Assembly: GCF_000340215.1 (NCBI RefSeq)
Contig: NW_006921539.1
Span: forward strand, 188,471-252,470
Length of the DNA stretch: 64,000 nt
Direction of reading: 5' to 3'
DNA from: Pseudocercospora fijiensis CIRAD86
Taxonomy: Eukaryota; Ascomycota; Dothideomycetes; Mycosphaerellales; Mycosphaerellaceae
This document shows, piece after piece, positions 25,650 to 35,784 of the stretch. Numbering within the stretch: position 1 is the first letter of the stretch; every line of letters starts with the position of its first letter. The notes beneath the pieces are model-generated. The model saw nothing but the letters and a program-made list of their open reading frames with translations, had not been told where the DNA came from and did not search any database. A program made the translations under genes and the position numbers.

Positions 25650-27010
25650 TACTAGTAGATAAACTTTATAGAAGTTATTAATATTACCGGGCGACTGTTA
25701 TTAATTTCCTAGCTATCTAAAGTATCCTCTTCTTATTTAGGATAATAGTATTAAAAGCATACCTATTCGTAGAACCTTCCTATCTCTACCTATACGCTAA
25801 GCGTACTTAAGGTATTCTCGAGTCGCGTATATTCTCGCTCGAAAATTTATAAAAGCAATACTCTATACCCTATCCGCTTAACCTAAGCCCCTCGTAGGTA
25901 CCTCCGATACCTCTCGAAAATCCCTTAGCGGACTTTATAGCTAAGGAAGATTAGACGCTAAAACTTCGTACTAAGATACTCCTTACTAATCGCCTTAAAG
26001 TACTACTACTCTATCTCCCTATCGATAGTTATATTCTAACCCTCGGCGGTTAGATCGACTAAGCGTCCCTTCGAGAAAGCCTCCTAAGCCGCCTAATAGT
26101 TAGCCTTTAGCTAGTTATCGTAATTCGACTAATCCTAGCTAGAGGGTTCGCGGTTAAGGAGATTGTCGTTCTTTAGACGAAGGCGGATACAGTTATAGCC
26201 TACCTATATCTTATCGGCGTAGTTGCGCTAATCCGCCTTACGGCGAAGGGTGTCTTAATAAAGAGCGCTATAGTTATTAATGCTTACCTTAGCGTAGCGA
26301 CGGAGGTACTCGAGAAAATTAGCTATACGCTATATTATAGGAGGGATCTATATAGCGGATTAGCGGGTGCCTCTAGGGCGCCTCGTAGGTAACACTTATA
26401 GGCTTGCAACCCTAACCCTATATAGGTCTATATCGGCCGCACTTTATATCTTCCTTAAATTCGTAGCTATCTAGTATAGAGAGCTACTTACCGATAGTTA
26501 TCTTGTTCGTACCGATATTCTAGCTCCTACGGACGTACTCGAGGTAGCTAGCGTAGCTAGTACGAAGCTCTAGGCGAGGTTCGAGAACCGGACTTACTCT
26601 ATAGAAGTTAAATAGGACGTCCTTAGAAGGGGTATTAGCCTCGCTATCGATATAGAGGCGGCTATCGTTATAGTGCTCTAAGGGGCTACCGCGACCTAAG
26701 GTCTTCTAAGCGTACGTAAACGAGTTATCCGAAGTACTACGCGGTATACCGCTACCGCCTTAATTAATAGGAGTAAAGTTGCGACCGCTACTACTACCGG
26801 AACCTAAAGCTATAATAAAAGGGTCGGCGAGAGTTAGCTCTTATAATAATAGCGGTAATAGTAGTACTTAAGAGGTATTAGCCTTAGTGTTTAAGGGACT
26901 AGGAGAAGTATATCGGAGCGGAGAAGTATATCGGAGCGGAGTAGTATTAAGCGGGCGATCTAATACTAGTTAGTATTAATAAAAAGAAGAAGAAGGTTGT
27001 TTAACGAAAC
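25650..27010 (-). pseudogene. Degraded antisense reading frame in the tail of Gypsy family 1
   Basis: Reading the - strand from about 27,000 down to 26,420, one frame stays coding-like for nearly 200 codons. It is broken only by a few TAA/TAG codons that would be Gln or Trp before RIP. Readable pieces include YTSPLRYTSPSP (a 19-bp tandem repeat at 26,901-26,939), ADPFIIALGSGSSSGRNF, NTPSKDVLFNFYRVSPVLEP and YASYLEYVRR. A second stretch near 26,330-26,040 is Trp- and Tyr-rich. I do not recognise the protein. Some LTR elements carry extra antisense genes in this position, but the role here is unknown. Confidence 0.5.
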
Positions 27011-27806
27011 GCGCGCTTTTAACCCTAGCGACCTATACTTACTTCGCGTATAGACGCTTCTAGTACCTTATAGGCACCTCGGCGGTAACTCTAAGAGGTC
27101 GCGAGTAAAGCGTATATAACGTAGGTAACGTAAAGGGTCGGCGTAACGAACATACCCTTATTAATCGTTATCCCTAGTAAAAACTAAGTATACCGACCTC
27201 GACTACTTCTACGCTTTAGTATATAAGCACTCTTTATGTTTCCTAGGGAAACTATAGTATTTAGTAGATATCGAGGGCGAAATTAGGAGAAGGAGAAAGT
27301 AGAAGAAAAATACGCGATTATCTAATTCCTAGTAGTAAACAAACCCTATATATAAAAGTTCCCTAAGTAAAGGAGCAAGTACCGCAAAGGTACCGTAACC
27401 CTACCTTAAAGGTAATAGGAACAAATAGTACGTTCTAAGGCTAAGCCTAATAAGTATAACCGCCGAGCGGATACCTATATATACGGCAACGACTACGCCT
27501 TAGCGAATAGCTCTTTAGTCGTTTAGCGCTTGCCGTCGATGCTAGAGGTTTCTACTAGAAGTAGGGCAAAGGTCTATATAGGACTACTCCCTAGCGCCCT
27601 ACTCTTCTCGGGCGTAAGCCCTATATAGAGGCACCTTAGAGGTACCTCTATCCTACTATCGACGTTTCGTAGTAATATTTCTACTACTAGACCGCGTATC
27701 GCTATACTAATCTAGTAGCGGCGTAGGAAAGCGTAAGTAGTAAAGGAGGTAGCGGCGCGGGAAAAACATATAACCTAAGAATAGGCTATCGAGAGGAGGG
27801 GGATAC

Positions 27807-28025
27807 TATAAGGGAATACCCTTCTATACCGCCGAGACCCTTGCTAGGCACCTATAAGGCACCCTAGAGGTACCTCGCCGGTAACCCCGAGTTACCTAAC
27901 TCTTAGTACTATAGGATAAGGCGCCTATTCCTATCTCGAGAATCGCTCGTTCCTTAGGCGATATCGTTAAATACTAAGACTACTGTTTACTCGTATTAAT
28001 ACTCTCTATATACTACTTCCTTATA
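27807..28025 (+). repeat. 3' LTR of Gypsy family 1
   Basis: Second copy of the 219-bp LTR, preceded directly by a purine tract (27,791-27,805) that fits the polypurine tract used to prime plus-strand DNA. The sequence after 28,025 resumes copy A of family 2. Confidence 0.85.
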
Positions 28026-28789
28026 CCTATACTACGGCCTAAGGCCGGAAGCGTACTATACTAACTAAGTTAAAAGAATAGCTATATTAAAGGTTTAATT
28101 AAAACTTTAAGCCGCTTAAAAGATTAAGCGACTAATAGACTAACTAAGGGCAAAAACTATAGAGCTAAGCTAGCTAGGGTCGATCTTGCGGATAATAAGT
28201 TACTCCTCGATCTTTCCGACCCTTTAAGCGAAGCGAGCCTTAACTATTACACTTATAATAGCCTTTACCTATAGAAACTAGAAGAACTGAGTTTTTTAAA
28301 AAGATATAACTAGTTAATACTTAAAGGCTACTAAACCTAACTAATTAGGGCTAGTAAAACCGCGATAGTAAATAATAGTCCTCGTAACAATAAGAACAAC
28401 CCTCGGAACGGACAAACCCTTAGAGCGGACATTTCTAGGTCTTTTAAGAGTAGACGCAAAGAACTCGATACGATATTACTTAGAGCGGAGGCAGTGCTAC
28501 AATACCTCGTACGTCTATCTATTATAGTAGGGAAGATGCGCTTATATTATAATTAGTCGATAGTCCTTAATTCTTATAGTTATATATTACTTTATTATAT
28601 ATAAGGATAGCGCAGTTAGAGTTAGACATTATATTATATTAGAGGTAAGGTTTGGTATAGTTATATAATCGGTAGTTATGTATTCGATTTAGCGCGGATC
28701 GAGTAGCTTATTAGACCTACTAAGTTAGTAGCGATAGAGGTTAGAATAAAGACCGGCTACGAGGGCGCGGCCTTTAGAAGGGAAGCGTA

Positions 28790-28986
28790 TATTAGGGCTA
28801 AAGAGGCTATACGTAATTAGTATATAACTAGGCCGAGTAAAGCTAGGGTCTTAGTGCCTTAGGTAGGGCTTAGCGCTTAGCGTTAGGCTAACTAGCCTAC
28901 CTTCCTCCTTCTCCTTCTAGACCTTTATCGAATACTACTTGTACCTACTACTACCCTATCTACCTACTAATATAACCCTTCTTATA
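28790..28986 (+). repeat. 3' LTR of family 2 copy A
   Basis: Reads TATTAGGGC to CTTATA, the reverse complement of the copy B LTRs and parallel to copy C. It marks the right end of the whole nested stack. Confidence 0.85.
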
Positions 28987-29562
28987 TAGTCCTATAGTTC
29001 GAAGTTTCTTATAAAAAAAGAGTAGTATTACTTAATACCGACTAATCCTAGCTAGGTAAGATTCGTATCCTTATATAAGCGATTCTATTCGCATTTATCC
29101 CTAGACTATATATATACGCGAGCCCGACTCCTTTCTACTAGTTATAATCTGGAAGCGAACTAGGTAAGGTATCGAGACGGAGAGACTACCCTAGCGTCGT
29201 TTATTAGTATTATACTATCTATTTACTATAGTAGCAGCGGTTCTAAATAATATTAGCTTCGTACTACGAGGCCTTATCTATAATATTTATAGCTATAGAT
29301 ATATACTAGATATACTTACTACTAGTTAGCGAACTTAAGTTCTAAGTACTATCTACTCCTTATAACTTACGACTCGAGTTAATCGAAGTAAGCTAGGCGA
29401 TACTAAAGGTCTTCCGTAAGTGCTTCGAGTCGTCTTTATTTCCTATCCGCGTCGGTACGTAAATACTACTGCTTTATACTACTCTTATAACCGTAAAGCG
29501 AGACAGGTAAAAACTTGTAACTTACTTTATTATCTCTAATAACCTCGAATTGTCCTTAAGAG
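28987..29562. other. RIP-degraded low-information stretch
   Basis: CpA/TpG-poor, TpA-rich sequence with no readable coding frame and no LTR termini. A diverged version of the short repeat described at 29,563 can be seen at about 29,119-29,176 (cgactcctttctactag, gaagcgaactagg). It is probably an older repeat that was the insertion target of copy A. Confidence 0.5.
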
Positions 29563-29630
29563 TAGGATTCGACTTCGACTCCCTAGTTCCTATAGTACTT
29601 TCGAAGCGAACGAGGCAAGATACGTTCCGA
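29563..29630 (+). repeat. Short dispersed repeat, copy 1
   Basis: About 65 bp, from gattcgacttcgactccc through cgaagcgaacgaggcaag. The same order and spacing recurs at about 29,870-29,937. The two copies bracket a 230-bp stretch of normal, non-RIP sequence. The ends are weakly inverted (cctagttc against gaacgagg), as in a small hairpin-type repeat. Confidence 0.6.
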
Positions 29631-29654
29631 AAAATTCCACTCTATACTTACCTC

Positions 29655-29849
29655 TCAAAACGCTTCGAGTTCTTCCATCTCGCCCTTGTTCATGGTCTGT
29701 ACTCGATGAAACATTGCTGCGAGCGAGCCGCGGAGGTCGGAGCCTGTGGGAGCTTCGGTGTATTCTGCCAAGAATTCCTTGTACCGCTCTTGGATGGTGT
29801 CGTCCTTGTAGGTGCGTCTCGTGAAGCTGAGCTCTCGTGCCGGCTTCAA
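29655..29849 (-). pseudogene. Gene fragment between two short repeats
   Basis: The - strand carries 64 codons with ordinary gene-like base use. They read TYKDDTIQERYKEFLAEY, DLRGSLAAMFHRVQTM and EEMEELEAF-like KGEMEELEAF, then TGA, with a donor-like gag/gtaagt directly after. Its start codon would be TTG, so it is not a full gene. It probably belonged to the 3' part of the neighbouring - strand gene at 29,944, cut off when the short repeat arrived. The family is not recognised. Confidence 0.5.
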
Positions 29850-29870
29850 GGCGGTGTAATATTTAGATAG

Positions 29871-29937
29871 GGATTCGACCTCGACTGCCTAGTTCCTATA
29901 ATATTTTTTTCGAAGCGAGAGAGGCAAGATTTTTCGA
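29871..29937 (+). repeat. Short dispersed repeat, copy 2
   Basis: Second copy of the repeat at 29,563, separated from the stop codon of the 29,944 gene by only a few bases. Compared with copy 1 it shows T/C and A/G differences and a longer T-run (atatttttttcg). Confidence 0.6.
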
Positions 29938-29943
29938 TACATC

Positions 29944-31401
29944 TCATCTATCACTAGATCTCCGCCACGCTCCCGTCGATCGTCTCGACGTCTGTACCGG
30001 GCCACTGCGAGTTACCGTGCGCTCATCCTCCGCCCACGAAGGACGATCCTCTCCAATGACTTCGTACCACCTCCCCTTGTACTTGTACTCCTTGACGTAG
30101 TCTATGGGCGCTGTTGGATCTAGCTTGGATGTGCCGGCGATGGTAAGGTCCTCCTTGTTCAGTATGCCCTTAACATTGGTCCTGACTTGCTTGGGTGGAG
30201 AAGCTGGCTCAGTGCTTAGAACTGGAGGAGCCACTGCTCTCGAGGCTGGAGGGTGAGCTGATTGACCTTCTTGCACCGGTTTGCGCTTGGGAGCTTTTGC
30301 TGGTGACTTCCGCCGAGCCTTGGAGCTTGCTCTGGGAATGCTTTTGCTTGCCTTTGGTGGCGGTCGAAGATCATCCGGCGCTTCAACGTCTTCCAAAGAG
30401 CGCTTGGGAGAACGGCCTCGCGAAACGGACGCGTTTTCTGAAAGTCCAGCGGTCGCTTTGGGCTTCTCATCTTGCGAATTCGCCGGAAAATTCGAGAAGG
30501 ACAATTGAGTACTTGTCGGTGTAAGAAGAGTTGGGCCGTCAGAAGACTCGAATTTGTCCACTCTTTTCGTTATTGGAGATCTTATAGTGAGCTTCGTGGT
30601 GCTATATCATGTCAGTGATCATTCGACAAAATTCGTCCGTGGCGTGCGATTGTGCCCGCACTGCGTACACGGTGGCACAGCCGCTCGAGCTTGCTCACCT
30701 TGGCTTGACCTCGCCACCTGCATCTTCGGGGGTTGAGTCCAAGTCGGTGAGAGACGAGTCGTCGTCCTGATCTTTGACCTTTACGACTGCGCTATCTCTG
30801 CGTGAGACGTGGGCCCTTTTGGAGCAATCTACAAGGACAGCTGCCTTGTCAAGCGCAAGGTCCTGTGCCGCCGTGGTATCCGGATGAGTATGACGGGGCT
30901 TGCGGGGACCTGGGTGTCTGATTTCCGCGAGATAGAGAGTAGCATCTTCCTCTGAGCGAAAAGGCGGGCTTTGATATCGAATACGCGTCGATGTTGCGCC
31001 ATCAACTGCCCGCTTCATTCTTGACTGAGGTTCCATGGTCTTGTCTGGTTCATGTGCTTGGTTACTGTGATTTTTCCGTGGAGAACTAGGCTGCAGGCAT
31101 TCGCAAGTGATCGTAAAAGTAGTTTCGAGATGTATCTGGCGATTCTCGCCAACTTACACAGTGGCGGAGCTGTACTAAAACTCGTTGCGTCGATTTCCGA
31201 CTCGGTTTGCGCCGTGGTGTGACGAACGGGCCGACAGGGATACGTAGCGTCCGATAAGTCTGCGCGTTTGACTTGTTCTGGTCTTGAAATATTCGCGGAG
31301 TGAATGCGTGTTGTGGGATGTTCAAATGATGATGTTGGAGATGTAAGGAGAGAAGAGGATTCTAGACCTGAAGAGGAAACCTCACTCCTAGCGCGAGGCA
31401 T
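29944..31401 (-). CDS. Hypothetical basic, low-complexity protein (possibly truncated)
   Basis: Model: exons 31,401-31,158, 31,044-30,699 and 30,562-29,944, giving 402 aa. Introns are GTAAGT...CAG and GTGAGC...AAG with a CTGAC branch site, and both junctions keep frame. The first exon is less certain; starting at the ATG at 31,036 would give 318 aa. The protein is rich in Ser, Pro, Lys and Arg, with a DDDSSLTDLDS acidic patch in the middle and Lys/Arg-rich, nuclear-signal-like runs (SKARRKSPAKAPKRK). A short conserved-looking C-terminal segment reads YVKEYKYKGRWYEVIGED. No catalytic domain is seen. The stop lies next to a short repeat, so the true C-terminus may be missing. A nuclear role is a guess from composition. 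Confidence 0.55.
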
Positions 31402-32556
31402 CAATCACATGGAAGGCACACTCGCAGTTCTGCCTGAATTTTCCGGTCCGACAATAGGATGCGTTGTAGGTACACACTTGAGCGATTTCGTTGATTCTCA
31501 TGAAAACAATGTCAGGTTGAGATTTCAGGGACGGCAATTCCCAACTTTTGTTCCCATGCCAAGGTCATCATCGGCAGTGTTCCAAACTGTGTGCCACCAA
31601 CCTTGTACCCTCACAAAGCTTGCTCGTGTCAGACATCAAAAGCCGCTCTGGGTACTTGTCGAACATCGATCAATCGACTTGTTACAACCATCTTACGGTC
31701 CTGACATTCACAAAACTTCATTGACTGCAGCCCAGCTCACGGTGGGACGGGGCTGTACTTTCGCTCACCGATCGACGAATGTGTCAGACAAAGCAGAAAC
31801 ACAGCCATGGTACCAGACTTGACTACATTAGCCAGAAAATTCTTGAGAGCCTCTTTATCTTCTTCGAACAACACACCCATGCTGAATCTCATTCAGTCTA
31901 GTGGATAAAGCCACGGTCTGTCCTCCTTCGATTCCCTCGCTGGTATCGCTCGCCCTTCTATTCTGCACCCTATCAGGCTACACAAAACCGAGCTGCATCG
32001 CCCCTTACCATCATGATCATGTTGGAAGACTGGCCGTCGTACCAAGTTGACGTGACCAATGGGTCTTGCGAAGAAAGAAGCTTCTACCACTTGCCCGGCA
32101 CGGCGACGATATGCCTCAGCTGTCGTTAGTACATACCTCAATCTCATTGTAATCTCCGATCAGCTCCATACCCAGCCTTTAGTCATAGCCGTAGATTTCT
32201 TCGCCGTTCGTGCAAGTCTTTTTGCAGAGGACCCAACAGATGTCTTCATATGTGACCTGTAGACGCAAATATCACGCGTTCAGACTCGAGAAATCCTTCT
32301 TTTGTAGACGAGCTCCGATAGAAAGGGATTATGATCTTCATATCGTAGCCGCAGCCTTGTCATGCTACGCAGAAGCAGAGCACCTGCCTTTCCCTACGAT
32401 TGCAGTGAAGTGATTCGTCCTTTGCATTCCTGCAGCGGCAGCAGCGACCTGAGCGCGAGAGCCACTTTGAAGTGAGGTACATATATGTGTTGATATCTGA
32501 AACTTTTCACCGACCACGCAGCAATTCCAGAAACACCTAACATCAATTCGTGGATC
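31402..32556. other. Intergenic region between divergent genes
   Basis: About 1.15 kb of non-RIP sequence between the start of the hypothetical gene (- strand) and the start of the metalloprotease (+ strand). Open frames here, the longest at 31,304-31,822, have no family features and no splice logic. It presumably holds both promoters. No repeat or RNA gene was seen. Confidence 0.5.
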
Positions 32557-33872
32557 ATGAGAACTCCTCCGGCGCTGCCGAGTCTTCTACTTACCTCGAC
32601 AACACTCTCGACACTAGCTTGTCCGTCACCAAAAGAGCACATCCTCAAGCGGTGGTACAGTGTTTGGATTCCTGCCGAAGGCGATCCCCGTGCCGTAAGA
32701 CCAAACAGATTCCAACGCACAGGTAACTGCTGACGAGACTCGGTACAGATTGGGGCGTGGCCTGTGGTTGAAGGACGTCCAGGAAGTCCTCGCATCCAGC
32801 CAGTCCGGTACTGCTGGGCAACTGAAGCCGATTACGAGACTTTGCACGACCTCTTCATTCAAGCAGTCGCAAAATGGAAGATTGCAATCATAACATCAGC
32901 CCTGAGAATCCAGTCTGATACCGGAACAGAAAGCGAGCCTCACAAGAAGTGTATCTGCAGCGATTCTGGAGTTCGTGACGATGCCCTGCGGATTTCTGAC
33001 ATGACTGGAGGAAACGAATACCCAAACAGTGCCGGTGTCGCCACCCTGGGATATCACTATGTCCAAAGCCACGCGGGCCGGCACTTCCTCAAGTTTTGTC
33101 GCAGTGTCGATGCAGGATTTGATTCTGTAAGTTGGGGAGTCCGACATGTCAATTCTCCTGCTGACGGTCATCAAGTTAAGTATGGCTCATGAGATCGGTA
33201 CGGCATGGAATCCAGATTCTTTTGCGTTACATGTATCTCAAGCTGACCACGCAGGGCACGTGATCGGCTTGCTCCACGAACAGGCCAGACCTGACGCGTC
33301 CAAGTGGATCGAGTTTCGATGTGAGAATCTTATAGACTACGAGGCGGTAAGTTTTCTCCCATCTCCAGCATGGCGCAAACCGACTCAACTCACCAATGTG
33401 TGAAGGCCAAGAAGAGAATTGGAGCAGCCAATAATGGGCACACAATCAAAGATGCGTGAGTCTAACCAATAACACTGTGCGCCGCGATGATTTTGCGCTG
33501 ACCGATGGAAGCTGCAATGATTTATATATCGCCAGGAATTATGACTTCTTGGCTACTCAATACTTACCCAGAGTGACCGGCAAACTAGGTTCTCCTCAAT
33601 GGTCAAAGGACTTCGACTTCCAAAGCATCATGTTGTACGGCTCATATTTGGCAAGCAAGGACAAGGACAAGAAGCCCGTGATCTTGAGGAAACGAAAATT
33701 CCGGAGATCTAAAGCTGATCTGGTTATGGGCGGCTGGGCAAAAACGGTTTCGATGGGCGATGCAGCTCGTGTGGCATATCTGTATCCAGCTGAGGACTTC
33801 GATGCGGACGCGCAGAATGAGTCCGAGCCAGAATGGGCTCCTGTATCTGTCACTTGGGTGTATCATGATTAA
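32557..33872 (+). CDS. Secreted astacin-like (M12A) zinc metalloprotease
   Basis: Six exons: 32,557-32,694; 32,749-33,126; 33,176-33,197; 33,255-33,346; 33,406-33,455; 33,512-33,872, giving 346 aa. The introns are 49-59 nt GT-AG. The N-terminus MRTPPALPSLLLTSTTLSTLA is a signal peptide, probably cut before CPSP. The zinc motif HEIGHVIGLLHEQ (HExxHxxGxxH plus Glu) appears only after splicing: intron 3 falls inside it, at the G of HEIG/H. A Met-turn, FQSIMLYGSY, follows in the last exon. WIPAEGD and PVRYCWATEADY match the N-terminal part of the catalytic domain. The last acceptor could instead be at 33,535 (8 residues fewer). It is likely an extracellular endopeptidase; targets are unknown. Astacins are uncommon in fungi, and secretion suggests nutrition or host interaction. 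Confidence 0.85.
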
Positions 33873-34057
33873 CTGAGACTGGATTTCCTTCTTGGGCAAG
33901 TTATAAGTTGGGGGATCTGCAGCTGAATAACTTGCTTCACCTTTTCAGATGACCTTCTCTGGACATGTGAGCTATGTGCTTACTTCTCATAATTGACTGA
34001 ATGTAGCATTGTTGCACCAAGATGCCTCTTGTTTTCTGGGGGCGTCTTGACTTGAGA

Positions 34058-35110
34058 TCAAGCACAAGGCTCCTTGACTCCCGTCTTGATGAGCCACCAC
34101 TACGTAAAACAATGACAAGTCAGCAGATTCTTCATCCACCATATGATAGAAGGGATCGAATCAGTGCTTACATTGATCGGTACACCAGTCCAGTGGCCTA
34201 GAAACATTCCAATCTATCGAAGACCTCAGCTAAGTCGACGTACGAACCGCGGCATTTCGCAAACATACCTGCATCATCCACCAGTACGTGACTGTATTCA
34301 TCTCCAGCTTCCATTCGAAAATCGCAATCTGGAAGATGGCCATCCAAGCAAAGAGACCAATCTCGAAAAAGAGCAACGACAAGAAGTCTGCCTTTGCCGC
34401 TCGCCACAATGTCTTGGTGCCATAGTCACCAGTCATGGGTGCTATCGAGTAGTACTGGAACACGATACCGAACGCTATTGCGAATGCAAAGTCTGATGAC
34501 AGTCAGAATGTAGCATGTAGATAAGGACAGGACGACTGACCGATGAGATATGCTGGCCAAAGTGTGCGGCCGTTGATCGTGATGCCTGCGCCGTCGACGA
34601 TCCATTCGCCGATGATGTCACCGAGAACGCAGCCAGCACCACAATGGCAGACAGCTACAGTGATCGTAGCAAACATTGGTCGGTCTTGTCTATGACAGGC
34701 TGGCTCGGCCGTTGCTGGCTCCTGTTCCTTTGAGCCTCCATGGCAGCAATGGCCCGCTCCCGACTCCACTGCTGGCTTCTCGTCTGTCTGTGATGGCAGT
34801 CTGCTTCGATTTGGTGGCTTAGCTGGTCTGCCATAGTTGAGGTATGTCCAGAGCGTGATCGGCCAAAGGTAAAGCGCGTTGACCACGTAGACGGGTATCC
34901 TGCAAAGCAATTTCAGCCATGCACTCCATTGCGTGACGTGTTATTTCCATTCACGCACATTACCAGCATCATGGTCCTCCAACCTCGTCGAAGGATGATG
35001 TCGATGGCGATGACAAGTGCGGCGATGGCTGCGATCCCGATGGAGACGGAAGAGATCACGATGAGAGCCAACGGCTCGTGGTAACCTGCGCGTGCGCCCT
35101 GTTGCTCCAT
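34058..35110 (-). CDS. DUF4396-type multi-pass membrane protein
   Basis: Five exons: 35,110-34,959; 34,899-34,541; 34,492-34,269; 34,213-34,172; 34,099-34,058, giving 272 aa. The four introns of 48-72 nt all keep frame. There are about five hydrophobic segments: LALIVISSVSIGIAAIAALV, VYVVNALYLWPITLW, the region around FATITVAVCHCGAGCVLGD, FAIAFGIVFQYYSI and FLSLLFFEIGLFAW. The HCGAGCVLGDIIGEW motif and the ending QIGMFLGHW...INWWLIKTGVKE are hallmarks of the DUF4396 family, also common in bacteria. A Cys/His-rich loop (AGHCCHGGSK) precedes the first motif and hints at metal binding. The start at 35,110 follows an A-rich leader; an open frame upstream to 35,260 is probably untranslated. It converges on the protease gene 185 bp away. 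The transported substrate is unknown. Confidence 0.82.
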
Positions 35111-35784
35111 ATTGTTGTTGTGCTTCTCGCTGTCCAAGGAAGGATATATGTTTCGGTTCTTTGCTGGATGGAGAAGGAACAAGTCACTTTGTGCATCAGC
35201 AGGCGCAACGCAGACGCTCTTTTGAATCCGCACCTGGTGACGGCGTCGTGAGTTCTGCATTGAGCGCTTTATGCGTATGTCGCAATTGTTTGCTGGCGAA
35301 ATGTGCTATGCACGTCGGCAACGGCAAGGTGAGTTGAAGCAGAACTTCATTGGCACGCACAAGTACCGCAAGCGATTTCAACGTCATTGAACGCACAGAA
35401 TCTGTCACGACAGACTCGCTGAATCCACGGTTGTCACCAGGCCAGCAAGCATACGTTACGAGCACGTAAGCACGCCTCTAATTATCTGTACGAGGGAGGC
35501 ATGCACCTCCTCGGCACTGCACGGTTCTGGAGCTGCTAGCAATAATTGGGACGTGAATGCGACTGCTGTGGATCAACGGGTAATGCGGAAAATATGTCCA
35601 TGTTCCTTGCCGATGAAAAGACCTCCGCCGCATGCAGTCTTTTCCATCAGAGCAAAGCCAAGTTTTTGTTTTAACCTGTCAGAGTAATGCTTCGAAGTAT
35701 TCGGCGACAGAATCAGACTCCCCTCTCATCTCTGGACGATTTTCCATTGTCGTGAGATCATGAACAATCAAGCTGTTGCAGGTT
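35111..35784. other. Intergenic region
   Basis: About 670 bp of unique sequence holding the 5' side of the DUF4396 gene and the 3' side of the dehydrogenase, both on the - strand. The DUF4396 promoter should lie here. No gene or repeat was recognised. Confidence 0.45.

Larger units (their letters stand above)
617..28025 (+). mobile_element. Gypsy chromovirus family 1, complete but interrupted by two later insertions
   Basis: 219-bp LTRs lie at 617-835 and 27,807-28,025. They start TATAAGG (from TGTAAGG) and end TTATA (from TTACA). A polypurine run, gagaggaggggga, sits just before the 3' LTR and fixes the + orientation. The flanks are cttat (612-616) and cctat (28,026-28,030), a 5-bp target duplication with one C/T difference. 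Removing the family 3 and copy B insertions with their duplications leaves about 8.5 kb. The order is gag-like (about 1,150-1,906 plus 13,813-14,250), protease, RT, RNase H, integrase, chromodomain, then an unusual 2.2 kb tail with an antisense reading frame. Confidence 0.9.
1..28986 (+). mobile_element. Gypsy chromovirus family 2, copy A (5' part outside window, split by nested insertions)
   Basis: Only the 3' portion is inside the window. Positions 1-616 hold the end of pol (chromodomain) and the start of the 3' untranslated region. The same element resumes at 28,026 and ends with its 3' LTR at 28,790-28,986. The join is supported because 28,026-28,800 matches, in order, the 3' region of copy C (about 49,230-49,940) and the reverse complement of copy B (about 17,006-17,720). 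The 27.4 kb between is a separate element (family 1) inserted here. CpA and TpG are strongly depleted and pol is full of stops, so the copy is dead. The 5' LTR cannot be seen. Confidence 0.85.

Noticed and set aside
31304..31822. 172-codon open frame on the + strand
   Set aside because: Overlaps the first exon of the - strand hypothetical gene, has no family features and no splice continuity.
31885..31945. tRNA-like A and B boxes (tagtggataaagc, cttcgattcc)
   Set aside because: The T-arm and acceptor stems do not pair and no anticodon arm can be drawn.
35111..35260. N-terminal extension of the DUF4396 protein to 35,260
   Set aside because: The added 50 residues are not hydrophobic or family-like, and the ATG at 35,110 follows an A-rich leader typical of a start site.
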